From contig JAPDFF010000101.1 in the NCBI GenBank assembly GCA_027569505.1, positions 1-64,000 on the forward strand: DNA of 64,000 bases, read 5' to 3'. The stretch is from Chloridium humicola. Lineage: Eukaryota > Ascomycota > Sordariomycetes > Chaetosphaeriales > Chaetosphaeriaceae. The stretch's first letter is position 1. The number at the start of each line of letters is the position of its first letter. Below, piece by piece: positions 12,040 to 21,946 of this stretch. A program made the translations under genes and the position numbers. Under the pieces are notes generated by a model. That model was not told the DNA's origin. It made no database searches and saw nothing but the letters and a program-made list of their open reading frames with translations.

Positions 12040-13180
12040 GGTGGCTCTGAATGGCAGAAAAACATCATCTTATAGCGGAAAGGCGTTTCTTGGACGTGGT
12101 CTTTTTCGGAGGAGGTATCCACGAGTTTAGTTATATGTTCATCTCGGGGTGGAGGAGGAATCGGTCCTCCGGAGGCCACACATATCTTTGGCGTCACTAT
12201 ATACACTGCGCTCTCGATACAGGATTGGGGATTCATCGGCGTCTGCATGCATGCATAGAACACTAGACATGGACGGAGTTCAGGGTAGGGGGAGGTGCTC
12301 TTGGTTTGGTTGGATAGGCTTGATATCATTACACTTTATTTTGCTGCCTATGGGCAAATGCTCACTCTCTCGTTGGTTCGTTTCATCTTGCTGCTTGGTG
12401 GCAGGTGGAGTTCGCTCACATGCCTTCCAGATTCCCATCTACAATCTGCTTGTTGATTCCGATTCAACCTGGCAGGGCAAGACTGCCGGAAGGCACGCGG
12501 TTGTCATGAGGCATCCAGGCCCAGAAAGACAAGTCGCGTTCCTTGCGGCGTTTGCCTCTTCTCGACGCGTCATAGAGTTACTTTGGTCCTTCCAGGAAAT
12601 CACGTAAGTAGAATTCCATCCCGAAATCCGCACCTTGCATCATTTCTTTCTCGCAGGTTAAAAACCCTTCGACAATTTCCGGCCTCGACTTTCTTCTTCA
12701 CCAACCTCACCACCTTCAGGTATCCATCACCACACTCCTCGTTCCTTCGGTCATCAAAAACCTTCACCGTCGTTTTCACGGTTCTCTTCCACTATCAGGA
12801 GGAGTTCTATTCTTTTGAATTTTACAGTTCTACAAATTTTTCCACGTTCCCATCTTTATCACCAACCTGCCCAACTCCAAACCTCGATTCAAGTCACCAC
12901 TGCGACGCGTTCCGCGTTCCACGTTTCACGCGTCCTCACCGCGTCCTCATTTCGGCACGACACTTCTGTTCAGTGGCGGTCACCAAGCTACTTGATCTTT
13001 GACGCGTCTCAAACTCCTTCTTCAGACGGTATCGACTTTTCCTGGTCTCATCTTCATCAGCCACTTCCCCAACGCGTTACGTCCCACTATTCTCAAGCAT
13101 TTTTTTTATATTCTTTTTTTTTTTTTTTATTCTGTTGACCGCGTTCACCCTCCGTTCTTCTTTTCTTTCTCCCACGAACA
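12040..13180. other. Intergenic, pyrimidine-rich, with a T15 tract
   Basis: About 1.1 kb without a convincing gene. From about 12650 to 13160 it is strongly C/T-rich and includes a 15-T run at 13114-13128. This probably covers the promoter and first leader part of the F-box gene. Confidence 0.5.
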
Positions 13181-13557
13181 AGCAGAATCTCCGAACACAC
13201 TGAGACTTCAATCACCTCACGTTCATCGGCAACCATCAACTCGGTGAAATTCTACGACATTGGTCGCGCGGTAATCAACAAATACACCATCAACAGCAAC
13301 CGACTTGTGAGTTATCGAGTAATTCGCTTTGGTCATTGTCAAATCGCTGATTCTGTTCTTTAGCAACCAGCAGAATCTCAGGCACTCTGAGACTCAATCA
13401 CCTCACATTCATCGGGAACCACCAACTCGAGGAGAATTCTGCAATATCAAGAGCCGCGCGGCATTCAAGAAACACTACCACCAACAGCAACCGCCTTGTA
13501 GGTAATTGAGGAATTGTTTTTTTCATTGTCAGTTCGCTGATTCCTTTCCGCAGCAAA
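13181..13557 (+). repeat. 188-bp tandem duplication in a 5' leader
   Basis: Two adjacent copies, 13181-13368 and 13369-13557, align along their whole length. Both open with AGCAGAATCTC, share TGAGACT-CAATCACCTCAC and TTCATCGG, then a CAACAGCAACCG block, a short AT-richer piece and an AG acceptor. Each copy carries its own probable leader intron: 13307-13363 (GTGAGT to TAG) and about 13498-13553 (GTAGGT or GTAATT to CAG). Divergence between copies is moderate by eye, so this is not an assembly echo. It ends 12 bases before the F-box start codon. Confidence 0.85.
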
Positions 13558-13569
13558 CACACATTCAAC

Positions 13570-15006
13570 ATGGAGAATCCGGCATCTCTCGGCAAGGGCA
13601 ACTTGACCCTGAACAACCTCAGCGACAATGACGCCCTGACTGCCCGGCGGTACAACCTGCTCAAGCTTCCTGTGGAAGTTCTGGGCGAGATCTGCAGTCA
13701 CATGTGTGGCCACTGCTGCCTCAAGAACGAGGATGTCGCCAACTTGAGGGGTTGGCACCGAGACATGCGTCCCGGCCAAGTCGCGCTCTCGCAACTGAGC
13801 AAGACATGCCGTGCCCTGCGCGCCACGGTCCAGCCGTTCTTGTTCCACACTATGATTCCCTCAGATCGTTACTCCGGCCGCTCATTCTTTCGGTTCATGC
13901 GGACACTGGTGGAGCGGCCCAATCTGCGAGACCGGGTCTTTGAGGCCGTCGTGACTGCTTCGGACATTGGCTGGCCCTCTTTCCGGCGGTCTGATTCGAG
14001 CATCATCACCGACACCATCGCGGAGCACCTGGGTAAGGGAGACTGGGCGCCGCTGTGGGGGGCTATTCAGCTGGCGCAAAGCAGCGATGATGAGAAGGTC
14101 ATCCCCGACAAGTTCGCGGCGCTGACCTCGCTGCTCTTCCACCTCGCGCCGAACCTCAAGCGCGCCAACCTCACTCTCCCCCGTCTCGCACACGACACAA
14201 CCCGGGAAGTCCTCAGCAAATGGAACGCGTCCTTGACACTCCCCTCCCTCAGGGAACTCTCCCTCGGCGCACCGGACCTCACCTTCCGCTTCGAGCTCGA
14301 CGAAGTCCGCTACCTCCTCACCGCCACCACCAGCCTCAAACTCCTCCACCTCCAAGGCGCCACCGAAATCCCCGACACCTTCCCCGCGGGCGACCACTCC
14401 CTCGACCCCACCACCACCACCACCCCCCCTCTCTTCCCCCACCTCACCACCCTCACCTTCTCGTGGAACCGCATGCCCTTCGCCAGCCTGCGCAACCTCA
14501 CCGCCGCCATCGGCCCGCACCTCTCCAAGGTTCTTCTTGTCCAGCAGAGCAACCATATCGAAGTGCACGAGGCCGTCGAGGCCCTGAAGCCGTTCAAGGC
14601 CTCCCTCAAGGAACTCATCGTTTTCTACCGCGGCGACCGGTGGTGTAAATTCCAGCTTCCCGTCGCCCTACGGGAGTTCACCGCCCTCCAAACCTTCAAG
14701 GTCCAGAGCCATGCGTTCGACTGGAAGGACAAGGAAGCGTGCAAGAATCTGTTTGTGGAGATCCTGCCGCCGCAGATTCGCAAGTTGGGGGTGATGGGGT
14801 ATGCGCCGTGTGCGCCGGCGCTGAAGAATCTGATGCTGGCTGTGAAGGCGGGGCAGTTTCCGGATTTGGAGTTTGTGAGGGTGAGTACGGGGGGCGCGGA
14901 GAGGAAGGTGGATACGAGGAAGCTGTTGAGGGGGTTGAGGCCTGTGGTGAGGGGGTTTGAGAAGTTTGGGAGGACATTGGAGGTTTATTCGCCGCCGGAG
15001 GCTTAG
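13570..15006 (+). CDS. F-box and leucine-rich-repeat-like protein
   Basis: A single-exon gene of 478 residues. Residues about 29-50 (NLLKLPVEVLGEICSHM) fit an F-box, the docking segment for Skp1 in SCF ubiquitin ligases (family knowledge). The rest is a run of Leu-rich segments such as LPSLRELSLGAPDLTF, SLKLLHLQGATEIPD and LPPQIRKLGVMGYAP, at spacings expected of divergent LRRs that would bind a substrate. No catalytic motif is seen. Pezizomycotina genomes hold many poorly conserved proteins of this kind, so the substrate is unknown. The ATG at 13570 follows directly on the duplicated leader and is the first start in frame. Confidence 0.82.
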   Translation: MENPASLGKGNLTLNNLSDNDALTARRYNLLKLPVEVLGEICSHMCGHCCLKNEDVANLRGWHRDMRPGQVALSQLSKTCRALRATVQPFLFHTMIPSDRYSGRSFFRFMRTLVERPNLRDRVFEAVVTASDIGWPSFRRSDSSIITDTIAEHLGKGDWAPLWGAIQLAQSSDDEKVIPDKFAALTSLLFHLAPNLKRANLTLPRLAHDTTREVLSKWNASLTLPSLRELSLGAPDLTFRFELDEVRYLLTATTSLKLLHLQGATEIPDTFPAGDHSLDPTTTTTPPLFPHLTTLTFSWNRMPFASLRNLTAAIGPHLSKVLLVQQSNHIEVHEAVEALKPFKASLKELIVFYRGDRWCKFQLPVALREFTALQTFKVQSHAFDWKDKEACKNLFVEILPPQIRKLGVMGYAPCAPALKNLMLAVKAGQFPDLEFVRVSTGGAERKVDTRKLLRGLRPVVRGFEKFGRTLEVYSPPEA

Positions 15007-17338
15007 GGTTTGATGGAGGGTTGCTGAGAAAGGGGCTTGCTTGGGGTTTAGGGGGGATGAAAATGATGGGTTGGAGGTTGAGTGACACATGGGTACATGG
15101 GTTTAATGATTTGGCTTGGACCCGGGGGATTTCGCATATTCTGGCACTGGCTCACATTTTCACGCAATTGGCATGGTCATTTCGACACAACGGAACATTT
15201 GGGGGGTAGGGCGGTAGGGGGTTGCTGGATTCTTTTTGCTCATCACAAACACGACCAAGGCATGGTCAAGTTATCAAGGCAGAAACATCTAATAACTAAT
15301 CCATCACACTTTCGCGTTCCCATCGTTCTAGCATCAGGTGACTTGGTGACTGGCAAGAACAAGCTGGTCTGAAACATGCTCGCTTTGTTCTCAACAGCAG
15401 TCTGAAGAGCCCATGAGGCCAACTTGGAAATTAGACAGAGAGACAAGTCCAGGAATTTAACTTCCGCAAGCTGAGTTAGACTTACATTAAAATCAAGGTA
15501 ATATAATCGGTGTCACTGGTAATGTCTTGTCATTTCTCTGACCTTGTCAGTCTGAGATGATAACACGGGAGTCTGAGATGATACCACGGGGACAAGAAAA
15601 GGGAAGGCAAGAAAAGAGGAGACAAGGCAAGAGAGCCAATACAAGAGAAACAAAACACAAGAGAAACAACACAAGAGGGGATACTCTTTTGGTGGTAGAT
15701 AGATGCTAAGGCTAACTCGTGGACGATGTGAAACTTAAACCTTCGTTTGTACCGAAAGCCTAACAACCTCAAAGTCTTCCATGGTCCATGACGAAGAAAG
15801 CCAAGGAGTTGAAATTGAGTCTGTTCTCTCTGGTTACTCAATCGGGCCCCTCGGAGCAAGCCCATCGGGTCGGGACACCCCATGCACCAGGGCAGCGGCC
15901 CCGAGGGTCTGGGTAATGCAACACTGTGTTATCGTCCCGGAGCGATCCGATCCGATGGGGTGGCCATCTGACAAGGTCTGGAACTTGGATTCTGTGGGCT
16001 TCGCTCAGCCCTCAAAGAGTCATCTGCCAGGAGGTCCCGGGTTTCTACCGGTCTCGAGTTCTTGAGCCCGCTTAGCTCCGATGGGGGGAAACTCCGTGGT
16101 GAGCCGACGTCATGGGATGTGGGTTGGGATGCAGCTAGAAAACGGGGCTTGACACGAAGAAGCCGCACATAGTGTTTATCTATGGAGTCTGGATGAGAGA
16201 GAATGGGAGAGAGATGGAGTTTGTTTTGGCTTGCGATTGGATTTTACGGAGACAGCTCCTGTTTTTAGGGCTATTTGGCGGCTGAGCCCGGAGATAGCGG
16301 TGAAGAGACCAAAGTCCAGAAGCAACGGAGTTTCCCTACTTGTGCGTATTAGATTTGCTGTCGGCATCCGCGGCGTCTGAAGGATTTGGCCAAGACGGTG
16401 GCTTAGATGGCCTTGGAACTTTGAGAGAAGCCAAGCCACCCCTGCCGGCACAACCTTGGAGCCGTGTCCGAGCATCGAGTGCAGCTTCCGAAATGTCACG
16501 GAATTTTTCGTGTCTGAAGGAGGCGTCCCCAAAAAGGAATTTGAGTGGTCACCGTTTGCAAGGAACCGGTGCGAGCTGAAGTTGGCGCGGGTCTTGGCGT
16601 CAGCACAGGCCACATGGAATTTTTCTTTGTGTTGGCAAAAGTTGGTTGTGGCGGCCATGTCTCATCACCTCAGACATCCAACGGACTCGCGTCATTCTTG
16701 TCGCAGCCTGGTGGTGCTATTTGGCTGGATGATTTTACCACACGCCGGAGAGATGACAAATGCTCCGGCCAGGGCATCAAGTTGACTCGGCAGTCGGCGG
16801 GAAATTGGCCCGTTAGTGGAATGACCCGGATGGGTGCGATCGAGGCAGAGCGGCTGTGAGTGCGCTCGGTGCGATGCGGATGCCGAGCCGGGGGGACCGC
16901 TAGCTACGCTCCGGCCCAGCACCGCGCGTCCGGGACCCCGCGGACATAACCCGCAGGCCGATGCGAGATCCGCTTCTGTGGTTCGGCATCTGCGGCACAC
17001 AGTCTCACACAGTTGGGAGCCCTGGGGCCTGGTACGGAGAGTTCCTTGGGCCCCTTGAACGTCATGGGACGCGGCGACTTTGTCGACTTCGGACAGCACC
17101 ATGCTTGGCGCTGAGCCTTCGTTTACCCAGGGACTCTTTTTTTGTGATTAAAACACCCCAGGCCACCCCCAGCTCGCTGTAATGCCTGGTTCCTGGGTCT
17201 TCCAGTATTGACAGCAGCATCTGATAAACATCAGCAGCCAGAGCCTGAGGCTGCTTCTTTCATCTCTTCCTTGGTCCCTCCCCCTCCCTACCCTCGAACA
17301 ACACCCAGCCCACCGAGACAAACAAAACCACCGCCAAC
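15007..17338. other. Long intergenic region with simple repeats
   Basis: About 2.3 kb without a supported gene. At 15550-15591 a 21-bp unit (GTCTGAGATGATAACACGGGA) occurs twice in tandem with two mismatches. It is followed by an AG/AAC-rich tract (15592-15680) with repeated CAAGAGAAACA words. Frames of about 110-160 codons near 16176-16785 exist on both strands, overlap each other and have no motifs. The final 180 bases are the leader of the exporter gene. Confidence 0.5.
15550..15591. repeat. 21-bp direct tandem repeat (two copies)
   Basis: Copy one covers 15550-15570 and copy two 15571-15591, differing at two positions. It sits at the edge of an AG-rich tract. Function unknown; it may be part of an old mobile-element end, but no partner repeat was found. 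Confidence 0.75.
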
Positions 17339-19287
17339 ATGGACACCAAACACCGCCTGTCCACCCAACACCCCACCGACTCCGATGTGCCCACCCTCGC
17401 CCCCAGCAGGGCGAGCGTGTCCGACGACGGCAAGGCCTCGGCCGCCGGCGACCAAACCGATATCGATGTCGGCTCGTCCAACCCCGTCAACCTGGACGAG
17501 AAGCACAGCGAGAAGAAGCACGATGCCCTCGTGAGGCAAGCGACGTCCACCTCCAAGACGGGGCCGAAGCTCGAGACAACAACGACACGAGAGGATGGCG
17601 CAGAGTATCCGACAGGCCTGACGCTGGGGCTGATTGTGCTGGCGCTCTGCCTGAGTGTGTTCGTGATGGCTTTGGGTAACCACCCCTTCCATCCGAGTTG
17701 ACTTATTCGACAGTCTGCTGACTTGCCTGGCGTAGACAACTCCATCATCGCCACCGCCATCCCCAAGATCACTGACCAATTCCACTCCCTTCCCGACGTC
17801 GGCTGGTACGGCAGTGGTACGTTCTCCCTCCCTCCCATATTTCCCCCTCCATCTCAAACCCTTCAACTCCCCACCATTTCCATCCCACTAACCCCCCCCC
17901 TCCAGCCTACCTCCTCACAACCGCCGCCCTCCAACTCCTCTTCGGCCGCTTCTACACCTTCTTCTCCATCAAGCACGTCTTCCTCGGCGCCATATTCATC
18001 TTCGAGATCGGCTCGCTGATCTGCGGCGTCGCCCAGAACAGCGTGACGCTCATCGTGGGGCGCGCCGTCGCCGGCGTCGGCGCCGCGGGGATCTTCTCCG
18101 GCGCCCTCACCATTCTAGCCTACTCCGTCCCGCTCGCCAAGCGGCCCATCTACACGGGCGCAATCGGGAGTATGTATGGGTTGGCCAGTATTAGTGGTCC
18201 GTTGATGGGGGGCGCGTTTACCGATCATGTGACGTGGCGGTGGTGCTTTTTTATTAATTTGCCTATTGGGGCGGTGACGATGGTGGTGATTGCGTGGTTT
18301 TTTCCGGATCCGAAGAGGGAGGCGGTGGTGAACGATGATACCTGGGTGCAGAGGGTGATGCGGTTTGATCCGTGGGGGACGGTGGTGTTTATGCCGGCGA
18401 TTATTTGTCTGTTGTTGGCGCTGCAGTGGGGTGGGACGACGTACGCGTGGAAGAGCTGGAGGGTGATCTTGTTGTTTTGTGTTTTTGGGGTGTTGATCAT
18501 TCTGTTTGTGTTTTTCCAGATCAGGGGGAAGGATATGGCGACGGTGCCGCCGAGGATCTTTGTCAAGAGGAGCGTGTGGTCGGTTGGGTTCTTCATCATG
18601 TGTTTGGGTGGTGCTTTTCTGGGGTCGGTTTACTACCTGCCGATTTGGTTCCAGTCAGTCAAGGACGCCAGCGCGGTCCGGTCCGGCATCATGAACCTCC
18701 CCATGCTGGTGGCCGTGGTGCTTCTGTCGGTCATAGCGGGCGCCGCGGTCACCTACTGGGGGTACTACACGCCGTTCATGATCGTGGGCGGTGCGCTGGC
18801 GGCTGTTGGCTACGGGCTGACCATCACCTTCCAACCCGACACCAAGAGCGCAGCCTGGATCGGCTACCAGATCATCATCGGCGCGGGGCTCGGCGCCGCG
18901 TTCCAGCAGCCGCTGATCGCAGTGCAGACGGTCCTCGACATCGAAGATGTCCCCACCGGCACATCGCTCATCATCTTTGCGCAGACGCTCGGCGGCGCCC
19001 TGTTTGTCGCCGTCTCGCAAAACATTTTCACCAACAAGCTCGTCGAGTACGTCGCAGAGTACGTGCCCGAGATCCAAGACCCGGCCTCCATCCTCCACAT
19101 CGGCGCCACCAGCGTCTCCAAGGTCGTCGACCCGGCCTACCTGCCCGGCGTCAAGCAGGCCTTTAACGACTCGCTGACCCAGACGTTTATTGTGTTTACC
19201 GCGCTGGCTGCGCTGAGTGTGCTGCCCGCGCTGGCGGCCGAGTGGAAGAGCGTCAAGGGCAAGCCGATCGAGATGGCCGCTGCTTGA
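17339..19287 (+). CDS. MFS drug exporter, DHA2 (14-TM) family
   Basis: Exons 17339-17675, 17736-17816 and 17906-19287 keep frame and give about 599 residues. A charged N-terminal tail of about 95 residues precedes the membrane domain. The joined exons read MALDNSIIATAIPKITDQF, then VGWYGSAYLLTTAALQ, the signature of fungal 14-spanner drug:H+ antiporters. GRAVAGVGAAGIFSGALTI is the antiporter motif of TM5, and roughly fourteen hydrophobic segments follow. In this family MALD is commonly followed by R or T; here it is N. These proteins export toxic compounds or secondary metabolites from the plasma membrane. No biosynthetic cluster lies beside it, so a general efflux role is more likely (inference). 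Confidence 0.9.
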
Positions 19288-19566
19288 GGGGAGGTGTTGG
19301 TTGTTGGCTTGTGTTGTACAGATACCCATCTCCTATGATTGTGTTTTGAGAGTTGCATTAGAGCCTGCAGAAGTTGGATATTAGAGGCGTTTGTGGTTTT
19401 TATTTTTATTTTACAGGAGCTAAAATAGAGTACAGGTAACTAATCATGAGAGTTTTCTTCCTGAGGGTTGAAGCCGAGGTTTTCCTTGAAAACAGGTCTT
19501 CAGAGCACATCCAGATCTCCAAATTGGCATCCTGTGACACTGAAATCCAAGTCGCCCCCAACTACT

Positions 19567-20860
19567 CTAATTACAATTCTTCGTCAAACTTAACATCGCC
19601 GGTATCTTATCAACAGACCATTTCAGCTCCCATGCCTTCTTCCGCCTTGCCCCGTCAATCTGCTCCAACTTTTTATCAATCGCCTTCTGCGCGGAGACCC
19701 TCGCTTGAACTGCGCCCTCTGGAACTTGAGCAACCCAATCCCTGATTTCCACGATAGCCTGTTCCAATTCTTCCACTTCTCCCGTTAAATTTTTGACTCT
19801 GGCTGTAATCTCCAACCCCATCGCCGACTCATGAAGGTCCAGAGAGGAGAGTGATCGCCCCGGACAAAGACGCTCAGCGTCAGCTTGGCTCGCGACGACG
19901 ACCCTCTGGTAGGTTTCAACATTTTCCTCGCTCCGACGAAGGTACACTTGGATGCCCGGTCGAGATGACGTTTCTGCCTCTTCCAACCTTTTTTTGAGCC
20001 TTTCGACGGATTGTTGCTCCCGCTCGAGGACACTCCGCACTTCGTGCCATTCCCACAGCGGCAAGTCTTCGATCTTCTGACATCCGCTTCCCCAGGCCCT
20101 CAGCTCCTCGGCCCTTCTCAGTCGCTTCCTGGACTCGTTGACACTTTGCTCCGCGTTCCAGATTTCCCATCGTACAACCCACTCCTTGTCGAGACTTTGC
20201 GCCGTCGCCAATTTTTGCTGCCCCTCAGACGCGACAACCTTGGCAGCCGTCTCGTATTGTTCCACCCTATTATTCAAATACTTTAGATCGAATCCCGCTC
20301 TTCCCAAATCGAACTTGACTTGAGCAGCCGGCTTAACGCGCGCTCGATCCAGGTGGAAAGCGTCCCCGTCGAAATCTTCGCCAAGCCACCCGTGTTTGCG
20401 GTACAGAGCCCTCAGCTCGTCATCGTGTCCCACCCACTCCTCGTCCCATTGGGCGCACCCCGGAACTTCAACAAGCTCACGATACCAGCGTAGCATGTCA
20501 CGTAGAACCGTGCCGGCGGGCCGGGCGTCGAGGTAGTCCCAAGGAATTTGCTCATCCTCATCGTCATCCTCCTCCTTCCCCTCGTCCTCATCATCCACAT
20601 ACCACCCATTGTCCCTCTTCCACCCCTCCAGATCCACAACCCTCACCCTCGGCAGCTCCGCCCCCCCATGTAGCAAAATCAAACAATTCGCACGACTACA
20701 ATTGATGACTCAGCGAGCACCGACTAGCGCCTCACCCGAAGTTTTGCCGGCCGGAAACACGTTCACGTCCCCGGAGTAGGGCCGGCTCCGTAACGACTCC
20801 AAACGGCCCCGGAGACGGAGGCCGGAAGGCGTCGCCCAATCTACTTGGTTCACACCCCAT
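19567..20860 (-). CDS. Acidic coiled-coil protein of unknown function
   Basis: I do not recognise this family. The long frame on the minus strand has no ATG at its 5' end, because a stop lies 17 codons upstream of its first plausible residue. A GTGAGG donor and TAG acceptor remove 40 nt (20735-20696) and join it in frame to an exon starting at ATG 20860, giving 20860-20736 plus 20695-19567 and about 417 residues. The junction reads QNFGRANCLILLHGGAELP. An acidic run (Asp/Glu over about 25 residues) follows, then long helical segments rich in Glu, Arg and Gln, for example SVERLKKRLEEAETSSR. The 40-nt intron is short for the group, so the N-terminus is less certain than the body. Confidence 0.65.
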
Positions 20861-21946
20861 CCAGTCCCTTCAGCTCGCTCCCCGCGCAATAATCGCGATG
20901 GCGGTGCATTTTTGGCGCCAGGATCCCGTTCCCGGTTCGGAGACGCGAACCAACTGCGCTCAACCCTCGAGCCCTCGGTGTGCTGGCCTGGGCTGGCCTT
21001 GCTCGCCTGGCTCGCTCATGCTGTCGTGGCCTCCCTCCTCTTCCCCCCCCCCCCCCCCGCAACTCGAGAACTCCCTTCCTCCCTCAGCTTTCGGCGTTCT
21101 TCCTGCTCCCAACGCACTTCTCAACTCCCCATGATGGTACAACGACAGTCACGCTTCTCTGGGGTGGACCCGGTTAAGGTTAAGGTTAAAGCGCGCCTCA
21201 AGGCTTACACGGTCCGTGCCATCGAGGAGAAGGGTAATGAGAAGCCCTTTGTTGCTCCGGACACGAAGGCGGAGCGCGATAGGATATGGGAAGCCTGGAC
21301 CGAGTAAGTCTTTTCTTCTATCCTCCCAAGCTTCCTCAATCGATACCTGTTGCAGGAACAACAGCAACGTGGTCAAAGACTAATGATCTTGTCGTTGTTG
21401 TTGTTGCAGGAGGGAAAGCCCAGGGCAGAAGGTGGTAGATGCAACCGCGTGTGGTCGGTCACGTGATACCATGCAACAGAAGTTGTATGGATGAGTGTAT
21501 ATTTAGCCTCGTTTCTTAAACGGAATGGTCCAGCGCTTCCGGCGACAAATCACGGCGCGACCAGATTGAGTCAGAGCGGCTGAGAGCAGGGGCTTTCAGG
21601 CCAAGGCCCTTGACCCCTCTTGGATTTTTTAGTTGGCGCTTGCTTGCCCTTCCCTCCCTCTCCCTCTCTCCTCCCTTCTGCTGTCGAACCGCAGGGGGCA
21701 ACAAGCCACCTGGGTTAGCGCATATCTACCCCTCTTCTATCTGCGTGGCCCAGCCCAGCCAGACAGCCTTCTTTCGAGAATCAACGAACAACATCAAGAA
21801 CACTGAACAACCCTTTGAGCTCCATCCTGGTGGTGATATTTGGTGCTGAATCATTTGCTTCATTCCCCGCGCAGTGGTGCGACATCTGCAACTGCACTAT
21901 GGTCACAACCCGCGGCGGGCAGTTCAATTAATCGTCTGCTTCCACT
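20861..21946. other. Intergenic with C16 run and possible small gene
   Basis: Contains a run of 16 C at 21043-21058 and the possible 85-residue gene stub at 21131-21494 listed separately. The 250 bases before 21947 include CT-rich tracts and are probably the NLR promoter and leader. Confidence 0.45.
21131..21494 (+). CDS. Possible small gene or stub of a longer gene
   Basis: Tentative. ATG 21131 opens a frame that runs to 21303. A GTAAGT donor at 21304 and CAG acceptor ending 21409 (CTAAT branch-like site inside) keep frame to a TGA at 21492-21494, about 85 residues. The text is basic and helical: KVKARLKAYTVRAI, then KPFVAPDTKAERDRIWEAWT. It reminds me of the leader of fungal FluG-domain/DUF3435 recombinase-like proteins, but the catalytic region is absent and I cannot confirm the match. 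It could be a truncated remnant or chance. Confidence 0.3.

Noticed and set aside
16176..16785. Overlapping frames of 109-160 codons on both strands
   Set aside because: No motif, start context or intron signals; treated as noncoding.
21043..21058. Run of 16 C
   Set aside because: Simple homopolymer in a promoter-like region; length may be a sequencing artefact.
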